Assembly (NCBI GenBank): GCA_002499905.1
Contig: DANP01000014.1
Coordinates: forward strand, 1-64,000
Length of the DNA: 64,000 nucleotides
Direction of reading: 5' to 3'
Source: Methanolinea sp. UBA277
Lineage (GTDB): Archaea; Halobacteriota; Methanomicrobia; Methanomicrobiales; Methanospirillaceae
Shown here: positions 8,152 to 16,971 of the stretch, piece after piece
Position numbering within the stretch: position 1 is the stretch's first letter
Layout: each line of letters starts with the position of its first letter
The notes under the pieces: model-generated
What the model was told of the DNA's origin: nothing
What the model saw: only the letters and a program-made list of their open reading frames with translations
Databases searched by the model: none
Program-made: the position numbers and the translations under genes

Positions 8152-10311
8152 TCACTCCGTTTCCCGGTTCCCGAACTGGAAAAGATCTGCCTGCGATGCC
8201 GATCCGGATGCGGGGACCTTGCCCCCCTCCTTTCCTTTGAGATAGGAGAAGACCTGGGCAGTTATTCCGTGGCCGAGAATGGGAATGACCCGTTCTTCCC
8301 CTGCTGCCAGGATCTTCTCCGCTGATGTAAACCCGTTGTTGAAGAGCCGGCGGGCCCTGACCCGGCCGATATTTCTGATCCTGACCAGGGGGATCAGCTC
8401 CCGTTTGATACCATGCTTCATGCAGAGCTCGAACTCCCCTATCGAAGCGGTAAAACCCAGCCTGAACATCCGGTTCAGACGTCCGGTTGCATGGAGGAGC
8501 CAGTTTGCGCTCTCCACCAGAGCATAGATATCACCCGGCCCGATTGAGTACCGGTCGCAGATGGTTGCGTCCGGGACTTCATGGCTCCAGTCGTAGAGGA
8601 CCATTGCCGTTTTCAGCCCGCGGAAATACGCCTCATCCTCCCCATAGGGAAGGTCCAGCCAGAGTTCATCGTCATGTTCGAGCACGAACCGTTCCAGGTA
8701 GTGGCGGTCCCTGTTCCCCACGTACAGGGTGAACATATCCGGGGTACTGCAGATTACCTGGAGGAGACCAATATCCGAATACTCTTCCGCTCCGGTAATA
8801 TGCTTGACGACGAGATCCGCACTCAGGGGATCGATGTAGAGCTGCGAGACGAGAGTCCCGTACTCCGTTGCCGAGAGGTAGTCTCCCTGTGTGGTAACCA
8901 TCTCTGCACGGTCAAGGAAGGAGAGTGACCTCCCGATGACCGATGCCAGTAACCTGTCGGTCTTCTTCTGGTGGAAATAAAAGGTATTCCGCATGAATTC
9001 GCGGAGCTTCGGGAGGGATGTGACAAACCCGGACGCAATGAGGGAGAGGATGTGGGTGGTGAGGGCCCGTTCGGTCGAACACTGGGAATTGACATCCTCC
9101 GGAGGGGCATCGATGTAGTACGAGAAGAGTTCAGCCGCATCATGTGAGGAATGCCCGATCAGGATGGCTTCACCGTAGGGATCGAGGTGAGGGCGGCCGG
9201 CACGGCCCGCCATCTGGTGGTACTCCCTCGCCGGGATGGGAACCATACCCTCACCCGCACTATACCTGCGGTAGTCTCTGATAATGACCCGCCGTGCAGG
9301 CAGATTCAGCCCCGCAGCCAGGGTAGGCGTTGATGAGATACACCGGATGTGCCCTTTCCGGAAGCCCTCTTCGACAATGCTCCGGGCCTCTCTCCTGAGA
9401 CCTGCATGGTGGAATGCAGACCCGGAAGAGACACAGTGCGTGAGTGCCTTCTCCTGTTCGGTCTCAGCCAGTTTATCAAGCTGCTTACTGTATGCGGCGA
9501 GCTCAGGGCTTTCCAGGTGAAGTGCTTTCGCTGCCCGCTTGGCGAATGCCTCGGCGTTCTTCCGCGAGGAGACAAAGACCAGACACTGCCCTCCCTCGTC
9601 GATAGTATCCATCAGGAGGTTCAGATCTTCATATTTGGATATGGACCGGACCGGCCGCACATCGGAGGGGAAATGGATGGCCCCTTCATAGTACACCCCC
9701 TGCCGGAGGTCTACCGGTCTCCAGCTGCTGGTAACAAGTTCCGCATCGAACCACCGGGCGAGCGACCCGGGATTTCCAATCGTGGCTGACAGAGCGATGA
9801 CCTGCATGGCCGGATTCCTGGTCCGCATCTTGGTGATCACCATCTCCAGGGTCGGCCCGCGGTCAGGAGAGTCTACAAGGTGAACTTCGTCGATTACGAG
9901 GAGACTGATATCCTGCAACCATGGCGAGGCGTTCCTGAGAAGCGAGTCGACCTTCTCGCTGGTGGCCACAATGATGTCGTTTCTCCCGAGGTAGTCATCA
10001 CGCCGGTCATAGTCACCGGTTGAGATGCCGGCCCGCACTCCCTTGCCGCTGAAATCCTCAAACTTCTCGCTGGCAAGGGCCTTGAGCGGGACGATATAGA
10101 GGCATTTGCCGCCCTTTGCGATATGGAAATGCATAGCCATCTCGGCCACGAGCGTCTTTCCGCTGGCTGTGGGGATGGCGACGAGGAGGTTCTTTCCTTC
10201 AAACATCCCCTTCTCAACGCATTCGGCCTGGGGGGGATAGAGATCCCGGACTCCCAATGATTCATATCGCCTGATCAGGGTATCGGGAATCGGGAGGCTG
10301 GCAATCTTCAT
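8152..10311 (-). CDS. hel308: Hel308 DNA helicase (Ski2-like superfamily 2)
   Basis: A 719-residue Hel308-type 3'-5' DNA helicase acting at stalled replication forks. Motif I is AIPTASGKT (45-53), motif II DEVH (141-144), motif III ALSATIGN, motif VI QMAGRAGR near residue 360. The C-terminal winged-helix, ratchet and helix-hairpin-helix region (RIRNIGRVRARRLFNNGF) is present, so the protein is full length. A TATA box lies 45-56 nt upstream. It is the first gene of a two-gene unit with cgi121. Confidence 0.95.
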   Translation of the reverse strand: MKIASLPIPDTLIRRYESLGVRDLYPPQAECVEKGMFEGKNLLVAIPTASGKTLVAEMAMHFHIAKGGKCLYIVPLKALASEKFEDFSGKGVRAGISTGDYDRRDDYLGRNDIIVATSEKVDSLLRNASPWLQDISLLVIDEVHLVDSPDRGPTLEMVITKMRTRNPAMQVIALSATIGNPGSLARWFDAELVTSSWRPVDLRQGVYYEGAIHFPSDVRPVRSISKYEDLNLLMDTIDEGGQCLVFVSSRKNAEAFAKRAAKALHLESPELAAYSKQLDKLAETEQEKALTHCVSSGSAFHHAGLRREARSIVEEGFRKGHIRCISSTPTLAAGLNLPARRVIIRDYRRYSAGEGMVPIPAREYHQMAGRAGRPHLDPYGEAILIGHSSHDAAELFSYYIDAPPEDVNSQCSTERALTTHILSLIASGFVTSLPKLREFMRNTFYFHQKKTDRLLASVIGRSLSFLDRAEMVTTQGDYLSATEYGTLVSQLYIDPLSADLVVKHITGAEEYSDIGLLQVICSTPDMFTLYVGNRDRHYLERFVLEHDDELWLDLPYGEDEAYFRGLKTAMVLYDWSHEVPDATICDRYSIGPGDIYALVESANWLLHATGRLNRMFRLGFTASIGEFELCMKHGIKRELIPLVRIRNIGRVRARRLFNNGFTSAEKILAAGEERVIPILGHGITAQVFSYLKGKEGGKVPASGSASQADLFQFGNRETE

Positions 10312-10355
10312 TCAAACCCCTTTTATTCCAGTCTGTACTCGTCGTGGTTCGTCCC

Positions 10356-10367
10356 GTTTTATAAACC
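10356..10367 (-). promoter_or_regulatory. TATA box of hel308-cgi121
   Basis: Minus strand GGTTTATAAAAC, a strong TATA box 45-56 nt upstream of the hel308 ATG, giving a short leader of about 25 nt. Confidence 0.65.
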
Positions 10368-10383
10368 AACCACGGGGCGCGCG

Positions 10384-10403
10384 TTTTGTTTTCCAGTGGA
10401 AAT
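10384..10403 (-). promoter_or_regulatory. Isolated ORB-like dyad upstream of hel308
   Basis: TTTTGTTTTCCAGTGGAAAT carries the same TTCCAGTGGAAA core as the origin boxes, with ACCACGGGG on its C/G-rich side. It sits 20-40 nt upstream of the hel308 TATA box, so Orc1 binding here could influence hel308 transcription; that is speculation. Confidence 0.5.
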
Positions 10404-10464
10404 ACACCATATATGACCCGGATCCAAGTGAATCGCCCCCGTCCGGGCCGGGATGGTACAACAT

Positions 10465-11004
10465 TCAGTAGTAGTAATCTATGATGTTCTGTTTGGCCTC
10501 GCGGCGCTTCCGCTCCAGGAACCCGTAGACCACTTCGTGAGGGAGGCCCTGGAGCAGCATCTCGATGGCACTGTGGGCGACTTTGATCTGTTCGGGAAGA
10601 CCGATGAGGGCAACGGTTTTGCCGAAGACGGAGATCTCACAATCGGTCATGTGCTCGATCTGCTCGCGGGAGCGGCCGTCTTTCCCGATAATCCTGCCCC
10701 TGAGGCGATCGAGCTGGCGTGGGCTGTCGGTCATCCCGGAGAGGTCGATCATATCGAGGAGGAGGTCCTCGTCATCGAGCAGCACGAACGCCCGCTCGGG
10801 AGAAAACCCACGGTTGATGGCCTGCACCAATTCAACTGCCCGCAGGACGAGCGGGGCATCTTCCCCCTCCACCCGGACAACCCCTTCCTTGCTGTCGACC
10901 GAGATGGTGGTTTTCGTGCGGTCCTCAAGATCTTTCTTGGTTGCTCCACCTTTGCCGATCAGGACACCGATCCTGTTCGCGGTTACCTTCACTTCCTGTA
11001 TCAT
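10465..11004 (-). CDS. KH-domain RNA-binding protein (Dim2/Pno1-like)
   Basis: 179 residues with two KH domains: the first contains the GKGG loop (IGVLIGKGGATKKDLE) and the second the variant GKDG loop (LRGRIIGKDGRSREQIE). This is the archaeal Dim2/Pno1 type, which binds the 3' end of 16S rRNA during small-subunit assembly. I place the start at ATG 11004 (MIQEVKVTANRIG) rather than further upstream because the longer frame overlaps rio1 and encodes unlikely sequence; TTGAGGACC precedes the chosen ATG. It follows rio1 after 19 nt, and both proteins act in 40S/30S maturation, which supports the call. Confidence 0.9.
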   Translation of the reverse strand: MIQEVKVTANRIGVLIGKGGATKKDLEDRTKTTISVDSKEGVVRVEGEDAPLVLRAVELVQAINRGFSPERAFVLLDDEDLLLDMIDLSGMTDSPRQLDRLRGRIIGKDGRSREQIEHMTDCEISVFGKTVALIGLPEQIKVAHSAIEMLLQGLPHEVVYGFLERKRREAKQNIIDYYY

Positions 11005-11023
11005 GGTCCTCAATCCGGGCTCC

Positions 11024-11812
11024 CTATACCGCAACTCCTCCGCCCGGCAACGGAGTTCCCGTGATCTCTGCAAAGACTTCGCCGGTGGTCCGGACGTTGC
11101 AGAGGCTGCCAAAGTATCTGTTCACATTTGCAATATCCCTTGCGAGGAATAGTCGGGCCCGGGGATGATCGAGGGTTACCGCCTGGCCCATGTCGATAAT
11201 GTAGGGCCGGTCCCCATAGAGGATGTTGAACTCCGAGAGATCGGCATGCACGAGCCCTGCTTCCTGGTACAGGGTCTTCATGAAAGAGACGATCTCCTGG
11301 TATACGGAATCGGGATCTTCGAGATCGACGTTCCTGATCTGGGGGAAGGAGACCTCGTCTTCGCCGATGAATTCCATCACCAGTATGTTCCGGTCCCAGA
11401 CGAACGGTTCGGGAACCGGGAGTCCGACATCGAATGTCCGTTTGAGGTTTGCGAATTCTTTCCGCGTCCAGGTGAAGACTATATCCTTCCGGGTCCTCCG
11501 GATGCCGGAGAACCTGCGGTCCCCGATGAGGTACTCGGTCATGGCATTGAAATTCGCCGTACGGATACGGTAGATCTTGATGGCAAGGTCCTGGTCTTCC
11601 CGTTCCCCGAAGAAAACGTTTGCTTCCTTTCCCGTGCTGATAGAGCCCCCAATCGCGGTGATCCAGCCTTTATGCACCAGTTTGTAGAGGGCAAGGAGAG
11701 TCACCTCATCGAATACATCCTGCCGGACCTTGAGCTGGTCCACATCCTTGATCCGGATGCCCAGGCGGTCGATCTCCCGATCGAACCTTGACTCAATCCG
11801 GTCGAAGCTCAT
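11024..11812 (-). CDS. rio1: RIO1-type serine/threonine kinase/ATPase
   Basis: 262 residues with the complete RIO1 set: the STGKEANVF nucleotide loop (59-67), ATP-positioning Lys79 in LAIKIY, catalytic Asp191 in HADLSEFN, and the metal-binding IDMGQ with Asp207. The flexible loop and hinge LVMEFIG are present. Rio1 drives late small ribosomal subunit maturation through ATP hydrolysis. It lies 14 nt after tyrS and is followed by the Dim2-like KH gene, a ribosome-assembly grouping common in archaea. Confidence 0.95.
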   Translation of the reverse strand: MSFDRIESRFDREIDRLGIRIKDVDQLKVRQDVFDEVTLLALYKLVHKGWITAIGGSISTGKEANVFFGEREDQDLAIKIYRIRTANFNAMTEYLIGDRRFSGIRRTRKDIVFTWTRKEFANLKRTFDVGLPVPEPFVWDRNILVMEFIGEDEVSFPQIRNVDLEDPDSVYQEIVSFMKTLYQEAGLVHADLSEFNILYGDRPYIIDMGQAVTLDHPRARLFLARDIANVNRYFGSLCNVRTTGEVFAEITGTPLPGGGVAV

Positions 11813-11826
11813 AGTTGATGCTCCTT

Positions 11827-12768
11827 TTAGTCAATGTAATCGCGGACACAGGAGAGGATCCCGGCCATGGAGGTGCCGACCGTCTTCTTCAGGTCGAGGG
11901 GGTGAATCTCCCCCTTCCGGTATGCCTCCTCGATTTCTGGATAGCTGGTAAATTCACGGTCTCCGCCAAACTTTTCCGGGCGCTTCACCACGACGGTGCC
12001 TGCACGGGGGAAGATATGATACTGGAGAATCTGGAGCACCGGGTTCTCCTCGCACTCTGGCGGGCAGAATGCCTTCTGGCACTTCTTCTCGATCTCCTCG
12101 ACCGAATCGGCAACAGAAATGTAATTTCCACTGGAAGAAGACATCTTCTTTCCATCGAGCCCGTTCAGGATAGGAGTGTGGATGCAGACCGGTGACGGGT
12201 ACCCCACGCCCGCCAGGTGCTCCCGGGCGAGCATATGGATCTTCCGCTGGTCAATCCCTCCGACTGCTGCGTCCACGTTGAGCATGGCGATGTCCACCAT
12301 CTGCATGATGGGGTATATCATCTGGGAGACGGTAGGAGCCTCCATGTTCCTCCCCACCTCATCCATGCTCCGCCTGGCCCGGTTTAAGGTTATCTGCTGG
12401 GAGAGCTGGAGGACCTTGAGCTGGTAGTCGGGAGAGAGCTGGAGATCGGAACCGAGCACATACTCGACATCCCGGAGGCCGAGCCCCTCAAAGCAGCGTT
12501 TATTGTATTCGGCAAGCTCCCTGACCTGTTCCATTGTCCCTTTCCGGTTGAGGAAAGCGTGGAGGTCGGCGAGGAGGACGACAACCTCGAACCCGGCCTC
12601 TTTCATGTCGATCAGCTTGTTGATGGTGACCAGATGTCCGAGATGGATCTCGCCGCTCGGCTCGTACCCTGCATACACCCGTTTTTTATCCCTGGCGAGG
12701 AGAGCCCGCAGCTCGTCATTTGTAATAACCTCTACCGCGTTCCGCATCACCAGCTCGTAGGGATCCAT
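11827..12768 (-). CDS. tyrS: Tyrosine--tRNA ligase
   Basis: A 313-residue archaeal/eukaryotic-type class I tyrosyl-tRNA synthetase. The HIGH-equivalent is HLGH (42-45) in YEPSGEIHLGH, and the KMSSS loop is intact at 208-212. The short length, without an S4 domain, is normal for archaea. It is the first gene of the tyrS-rio1-KH operon, with a TATA box at 12794-12806 and almost no leader. Confidence 0.96.
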   Translation of the reverse strand: MDPYELVMRNAVEVITNDELRALLARDKKRVYAGYEPSGEIHLGHLVTINKLIDMKEAGFEVVVLLADLHAFLNRKGTMEQVRELAEYNKRCFEGLGLRDVEYVLGSDLQLSPDYQLKVLQLSQQITLNRARRSMDEVGRNMEAPTVSQMIYPIMQMVDIAMLNVDAAVGGIDQRKIHMLAREHLAGVGYPSPVCIHTPILNGLDGKKMSSSSGNYISVADSVEEIEKKCQKAFCPPECEENPVLQILQYHIFPRAGTVVVKRPEKFGGDREFTSYPEIEEAYRKGEIHPLDLKKTVGTSMAGILSCVRDYID

Positions 12769-12793
12769 TTTCTATACATGGGATCTGGAGGGT

Positions 12794-12806
12794 GTTAATA
12801 ATTATG
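12794..12806 (-). promoter_or_regulatory. TATA box of the tyrS operon
   Basis: Minus strand CATAATTATTAAC, 26-38 nt before the tyrS ATG, consistent with a nearly leaderless mRNA. Confidence 0.55.
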
Positions 12807-12995
12807 AGGATGCCGGGGATGAACCGGAGGGACCGGCAGGATACTTGAAACCCATCTGGAATCGCAGGTGTGGACCAGCCGGGCGGGCATCCTTCCTGTA
12901 TGGAGAGAGCTGGATTGACGCTGTCGTCACAGCGCGGCTCAGGCATTTTTTTGAGAGGTGATATGAGGAATGACGGGAAAGGGAAAATTGCCCCG

Positions 12996-13740
12996 GGAGC
13001 TTTTCATAGAAAATATTGCCATATGGATTTTCCATCCCGGGAACGAGGACTGTGGAGGAGGTTATTGAAGATCTTGCAGGTCGGCAAGAGGAACAGGACG
13101 AGGATTTTCCACAGGAAATGATTCTTGTGGCAGTCAAATTCATAGTTTTTCTCTCTGGCAGGTGTACGAGGAGGATGAGGGCATCTGTCTCTTCACCCCG
13201 GGAGCAGGGATTTTGGAGTAATTTATTACCAATCTGTAAGGAAGGGGAGAGAAACAGAATTGGAAATCTCCTGAGGAAATGGTTCTTGAGACGGTGAACT
13301 TCCCGCATCGTTTTCATGAGACGAGTGTGGTGCATCCTACTGTTCAACCGGAAGAGGTCCTGGTAATGGTCAGCTTCATTGTTTTTTTCCTCCGGACCGG
13401 TTGCGGGGAGCAGGAAGGTATCCGGATTCTCCAAAGGATACGGTACTTGGAGTGGTTTGGATTGAGGGGAGGCTCAACAGAGGGATACCTGGATTTTTCA
13501 TAGGAAACAGCTCTCATCGAGGTAAGCTCATCATCTCTAACTCATCGGACAGGCTCCCGGGGAGCGGTGGATCTCCGGATTTTCCAGGGGAAACGGTTCT
13601 CATGTCTCTGTTTTCCGCAGGGATCATACCGATAACCGGAAGGGTCGGACCACTGTTCAATGGAAACCTGCTCTTGAAATCGGCCAGGGTGACGACGGTC
13701 GGAATTCAGGGTTTCGCCAAGAAATGGGATATATACGGAT
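12996..13740 (+). repeat. Array of degenerate repeats with TTTTCC-NN-GGAAA dyads, spacing about 77 nt
   Basis: The gene-free region 12769-13801 holds repeated, imperfect copies of a unit built on TTTTCCANNGGAAAYGRTTCT. Clear copies start near 13028, 13104, 13264, 13424, 13491, 13577 and 13654, with weaker ones near 13001, 13210, 13341 and 13709. The best are GGATTTTCCACAGGAAATG at 13102 and GGATTTTCCAGGGGAAACGG at 13576. Several spacings fall at 67-86 nt. Open frames across it are short, in different frames and lack known domains. The dyad resembles the ORB core TTCCANNGGAAAC, but no G-string follows. Confidence 0.6.
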
Positions 13741-13801
13741 TGCGTGACCAGGATCCGAAAAAGTGTCCTGAAAAAGAGGATATCGGAAAAAAATGGTATT
13801 G

Positions 13802-14824
13802 TTACTGGAGTGCCACGAAGTCCATGGCCTTGTTGGTCATGGCAACGGACTTTGCCGGGTCCTTCTCGATCCCGGTCATAGCCCGGATGCAGTCGATATT
13901 CTCCACCACCACATCGGCCTCCTGATGGATGGCCTGGAAGAGGTACAGTTCCTTCCCGAGGCAGGATACCGATTCTTCAAAGATGCCATTCTCCCAGAGG
14001 TCCGAGCGGTTGCGGCCCATGTCCATGGCGTACTCTTTCAGCTCGGCAGTGCTGGTGATCCCGGTCGCTTTCCGGACGAGCCCCATCCGGGGGTGTTTTT
14101 CGATGATTTCCAGTACCTTCTCGCGGCTCGCCTCCTTCTTCAGGTCCATCTGCACGACATGCATGTGCATCATGGTCACGGGGACGATCATGGCCAGGGT
14201 TACGATGTTGATCTGCGGCAGCACACTCTGGACATCCGGCCCGTGGTGGCTCGGGATGTGGACCGGGTTTAAGACGATGGCATCGATGGGGCCCCGCTTG
14301 ATATCCGCCGGGTCACCGCCCCGCCGGACCATGACCGCCCGGACCTTCTCTACGCCGTAAGCCTTATCCATCGCCTGGATGATCCGGCACAGTCCGGTCG
14401 TATTGCAGGACACCACCCGGGCGAACTGCTTCCCAATGGCGTCCTTGTAGTTGCAGTCCGAGTTGAACGAGAACCCGGCCACCTCATGGTCCTCGCCACC
14501 CTGCCAGATGGCCTTGAGCCCGAGCTTCTCGTACAGGGGCTTGTTCTTCTCTCCCACGCCACCGGGGGTCGCATCCACAACGATGTCTGCCGCCTTCAGC
14601 ATATCCTCGATGCTCCCGGCGACGGGAAGCCCGGCCTTGTCAAAGGCCCCTTTCTTTGAAATGTCAGCGATATAGAGGGGATATCCCCGTGATTTTGCGA
14701 TGAATGCTTCGTGGCTCGGCTTGGTCTTCGAGACCCCGATTACTTTCATGTCCGGCTGGGCGGCGACCGCGTCGGCAACGCGCTTGCCGATGGTGCCGTA
14801 CCCGTTGATGGCGACTTTGATCAT
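13802..14824 (-). CDS. gap: Glyceraldehyde-3-phosphate dehydrogenase, archaeal type II
   Basis: 340 residues of the archaeal NAD(P)-dependent GAPDH. The Rossmann loop is INGYGTIGKR (6-15), and the catalytic cysteine is Cys140 in VVSCNTTGLCR. The VRRGGDPADIKRGPIDAIV stretch, which replaces bacterial-type sequence, and the histidine-rich HIPSHHGPDV near residue 195 are typical of the archaeal enzyme. It works in gluconeogenesis and glycolysis. A TATA box lies 24-36 nt upstream, and the repeat array lies immediately downstream. Confidence 0.96.
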   Translation of the reverse strand: MIKVAINGYGTIGKRVADAVAAQPDMKVIGVSKTKPSHEAFIAKSRGYPLYIADISKKGAFDKAGLPVAGSIEDMLKAADIVVDATPGGVGEKNKPLYEKLGLKAIWQGGEDHEVAGFSFNSDCNYKDAIGKQFARVVSCNTTGLCRIIQAMDKAYGVEKVRAVMVRRGGDPADIKRGPIDAIVLNPVHIPSHHGPDVQSVLPQINIVTLAMIVPVTMMHMHVVQMDLKKEASREKVLEIIEKHPRMGLVRKATGITSTAELKEYAMDMGRNRSDLWENGIFEESVSCLGKELYLFQAIHQEADVVVENIDCIRAMTGIEKDPAKSVAMTNKAMDFVALQ

Positions 14825-14847
14825 ATGGGGAGGTTTTCTGGGGGAAG

Positions 14848-14860
14848 TGAAATAAAAGGT
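14848..14860 (-). promoter_or_regulatory. TATA box of gap
   Basis: Minus strand ACCTTTTATTTCA, 24-36 nt before the gap start codon, the expected position for a short or leaderless transcript. Confidence 0.55.
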
Positions 14861-14929
14861 TGCCGTTTTGAGGGTGGGAGGAAGGCCCCTTTGTTAAAAT
14901 CAGCAAGAATTGATAGAACCTCCTTTTAA

Positions 14930-15865
14930 GTGAATGCAATCCCACCTTATCCTGTGTCAGTAACCCTCATCCTCAACCCCACTCCTCCATACGACTTTAC
15001 CCTCAGCACCTTCGTCTTTTCCAATGGCGACCCGCAGATTCGGAAGGCAGAGAACGGGCGGTTCTGGCAGGTCATTCAGATCGGAGACCAGCTCGTCCTC
15101 ACGGAAATAATCGCCGAAGGAACAACGGGCAATCCGATGCTTAAAGTCAGGCTCAGTACCGATGGAACCCTGACACCGGGCGAGAAGGAACAGGCCGGGA
15201 ACATCATATCCCGGATTCTCAACCTCAACGATTACCTTGTACCCTTCTACCAGGCGGTAAGGAACGACCCGCCGATGCGGGATCTCACAAAGCGCCTCCG
15301 CGGACTGAAACCCCTGACAACGCCCACGGTCTTCGAGGCCTTGGTGGACTCAGTTGTCGAACAGCAGATTTCACTTGCCGTCGCCCGCACGCTCGAATCA
15401 CGATTGACGAAGATGTTCGGCGATTCGCTGGTGGTCGAGGGGCAGACGTTCTATGCATTCCCGACACCGGAACGCATGGCTTCCGCGACACCTGAGCAGT
15501 TCCGATCCTGCGGCCTCTCGGCAATGAAAGGCGGGTACATCCGGAATGCCGCAGAACAGGTTGCACGGGAGGAACTGGACCTTGAACAGCTCCGGAACAT
15601 CCGGGATTCGGAAAAGATCATCACCGAGCTGACAAAGCTCAAAGGGGTCGGGCGGTGGACGGCAGAGCTGGCCATCCTCAGAGGCATGCACCGGCTGGAC
15701 GCCTTCCCGGCCGATGATCTCGGCCTGAGGCGGGCAATTGCACAGCGGTACCAGATTGGTGAGAAAATAACCGGAGAGGAAGCCCGGAAAATAGCCGATC
15801 AGTGGGGTGAATGGAAAGGCCTTGCCGCCTACTACCTGCTCATCGCCGACCAGATGGGAATCTGA
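14930..15865 (+). CDS. AlkA-type DNA-3-methyladenine glycosylase (HhH-GPD)
   Basis: 311 residues. The N-terminal 100 residues form an AlkA N-domain-like region (SVTLILNPTPPYDFTLSTFV), followed by the HhH-GPD core. The helix-hairpin-helix is LKGVGRWTAELAIL (237-250) and the catalytic aspartate lies in AFPADDLGLRRA (Asp262/263). EALVDSVVEQQIS is the typical core helix. The enzyme removes alkylated bases in base-excision repair. The in-frame start is GTG at 14930; it stands alone, divergent from gap. Confidence 0.88.
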   Translation: MNAIPPYPVSVTLILNPTPPYDFTLSTFVFSNGDPQIRKAENGRFWQVIQIGDQLVLTEIIAEGTTGNPMLKVRLSTDGTLTPGEKEQAGNIISRILNLNDYLVPFYQAVRNDPPMRDLTKRLRGLKPLTTPTVFEALVDSVVEQQISLAVARTLESRLTKMFGDSLVVEGQTFYAFPTPERMASATPEQFRSCGLSAMKGGYIRNAAEQVAREELDLEQLRNIRDSEKIITELTKLKGVGRWTAELAILRGMHRLDAFPADDLGLRRAIAQRYQIGEKITGEEARKIADQWGEWKGLAAYYLLIADQMGI

Positions 15866-16020
15866 AGACCGGGAGGCATGAAGAGGATTACTTTCCTTTT
15901 ACAGCCCGGATATTGAGCTCATTCTGGGAGGCATCAGGACCCGAAAGAAACCAGTGTCTTTTTCATCGGCCCTGAGAGTTTTTTTCTTCCCGGCATTCCA
16001 ACCCTTTCAGAGACATAAAG

Positions 16021-16872
16021 ATGACTAGTACAATCGGCAGAAGCATCGATCTCCTGAAAAATACCTGGCAGGTGCTCACCATGGACAAGGAGCTGCTGCT
16101 CTTCCCTGTCATGTCAGGGCTGGGGACCATCCTCATTGTCCTCACCTTCATTCTCCCCGTGCTGTTCATGGGGTTGATCGGTGAAATCAGCGGGTTCGGC
16201 CCGGTGGTCTGGTTTCTTACCCTCTTTCCCTTCTATTTCATTTCCTACGCGGTGGTCATCTTCTTCAACACCGGTCTCATCGCCTGCGCCACCATCCGTT
16301 TCTCCGGAGGGGACCCGACCGTGCGTGACGGGATCCGGTTCGCCCTGGACCACCTGGGAAAGATAATCGCCTGGGCACTGGTGGCCGCTACCGTGGGGCT
16401 CATCCTCAGCCTCCTCTCCCGGCGTTCAGGCCTGATTGGGAGGATCATCATTGCCATCATCGGGGTAGTCTGGAGCCTGGCCACCTTCCTGGTGATCCCG
16501 GTCATGGTCTTTGAAGAGAAAGGGGTCTTTGACGCCATCCAGGGTTCCTGGGATCTGCTGAAGAAGACCTGGGGCGAAAATATCATCGTCAATTTTGGTC
16601 TCGGGATTCTCTTCATTCCCCCGCTCCTGCTGATGTTCGCGACCATCTTTTCAATAATGACCGGAAACCTGTCCCTGGTGCTGGTCCTGCTCGCCCTCAC
16701 CATCATCACCTTTGTTATCGCCGGGATACTCCACGCCACGCTCCAGGGAATCTTCATCGCTGCACTCTACCTGTACGCAACGACCGGAAAGGTCCCGCGG
16801 CATATGAGGAGTGACCTCATCAGGGGGGCATTTACTCCCGGACAGGGACAGGCTGGAGGAGGGAATATCTGA
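16021..16872 (+). CDS. DUF6159-type polytopic membrane protein
   Basis: 283 residues. The N-terminus SIDLLKNTWQVLTMDKELLLFP is the hallmark of this membrane protein family, followed by about six hydrophobic segments (near 36-56, 66-90, 120-137, 145-165, 195-215, 220-245) and a conserved VFDAIQGSWDLLKKTW cytosolic helix. The C-terminus is Gly-rich. Function is unknown. It precedes the GNAT gene by 100 nt on the same strand. A 155-nt spacer upstream (15866-16020) shows nothing notable. Confidence 0.75.
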   Translation: MTSTIGRSIDLLKNTWQVLTMDKELLLFPVMSGLGTILIVLTFILPVLFMGLIGEISGFGPVVWFLTLFPFYFISYAVVIFFNTGLIACATIRFSGGDPTVRDGIRFALDHLGKIIAWALVAATVGLILSLLSRRSGLIGRIIIAIIGVVWSLATFLVIPVMVFEEKGVFDAIQGSWDLLKKTWGENIIVNFGLGILFIPPLLLMFATIFSIMTGNLSLVLVLLALTIITFVIAGILHATLQGIFIAALYLYATTGKVPRHMRSDLIRGAFTPGQGQAGGGNI

Positions 16873-16971
16873 GGAGCGGTATTCCTGAACAGAATCCGCC
16901 CCTGTGAAGCTGCCGGATACATCAAAAGAACCTTGTGTCTCCGGTGATGAGATACCTCATGAGGAGTATGC

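Noticed and set aside
12122..12140. ORB-like TTTCCACTGGAA within tyrS
   Set aside because: It lies in the conserved coding sequence around the KMSSS loop and lacks a G-string, so chance in coding DNA is the simpler explanation.
12802..13434. 210-residue minus-strand open frame in the tyrS-gap spacer
   Set aside because: No domain, atypical composition (many Ser, Arg, Leu), and it runs antisense through the repeat array; there is no ribosome site or promoter evidence.
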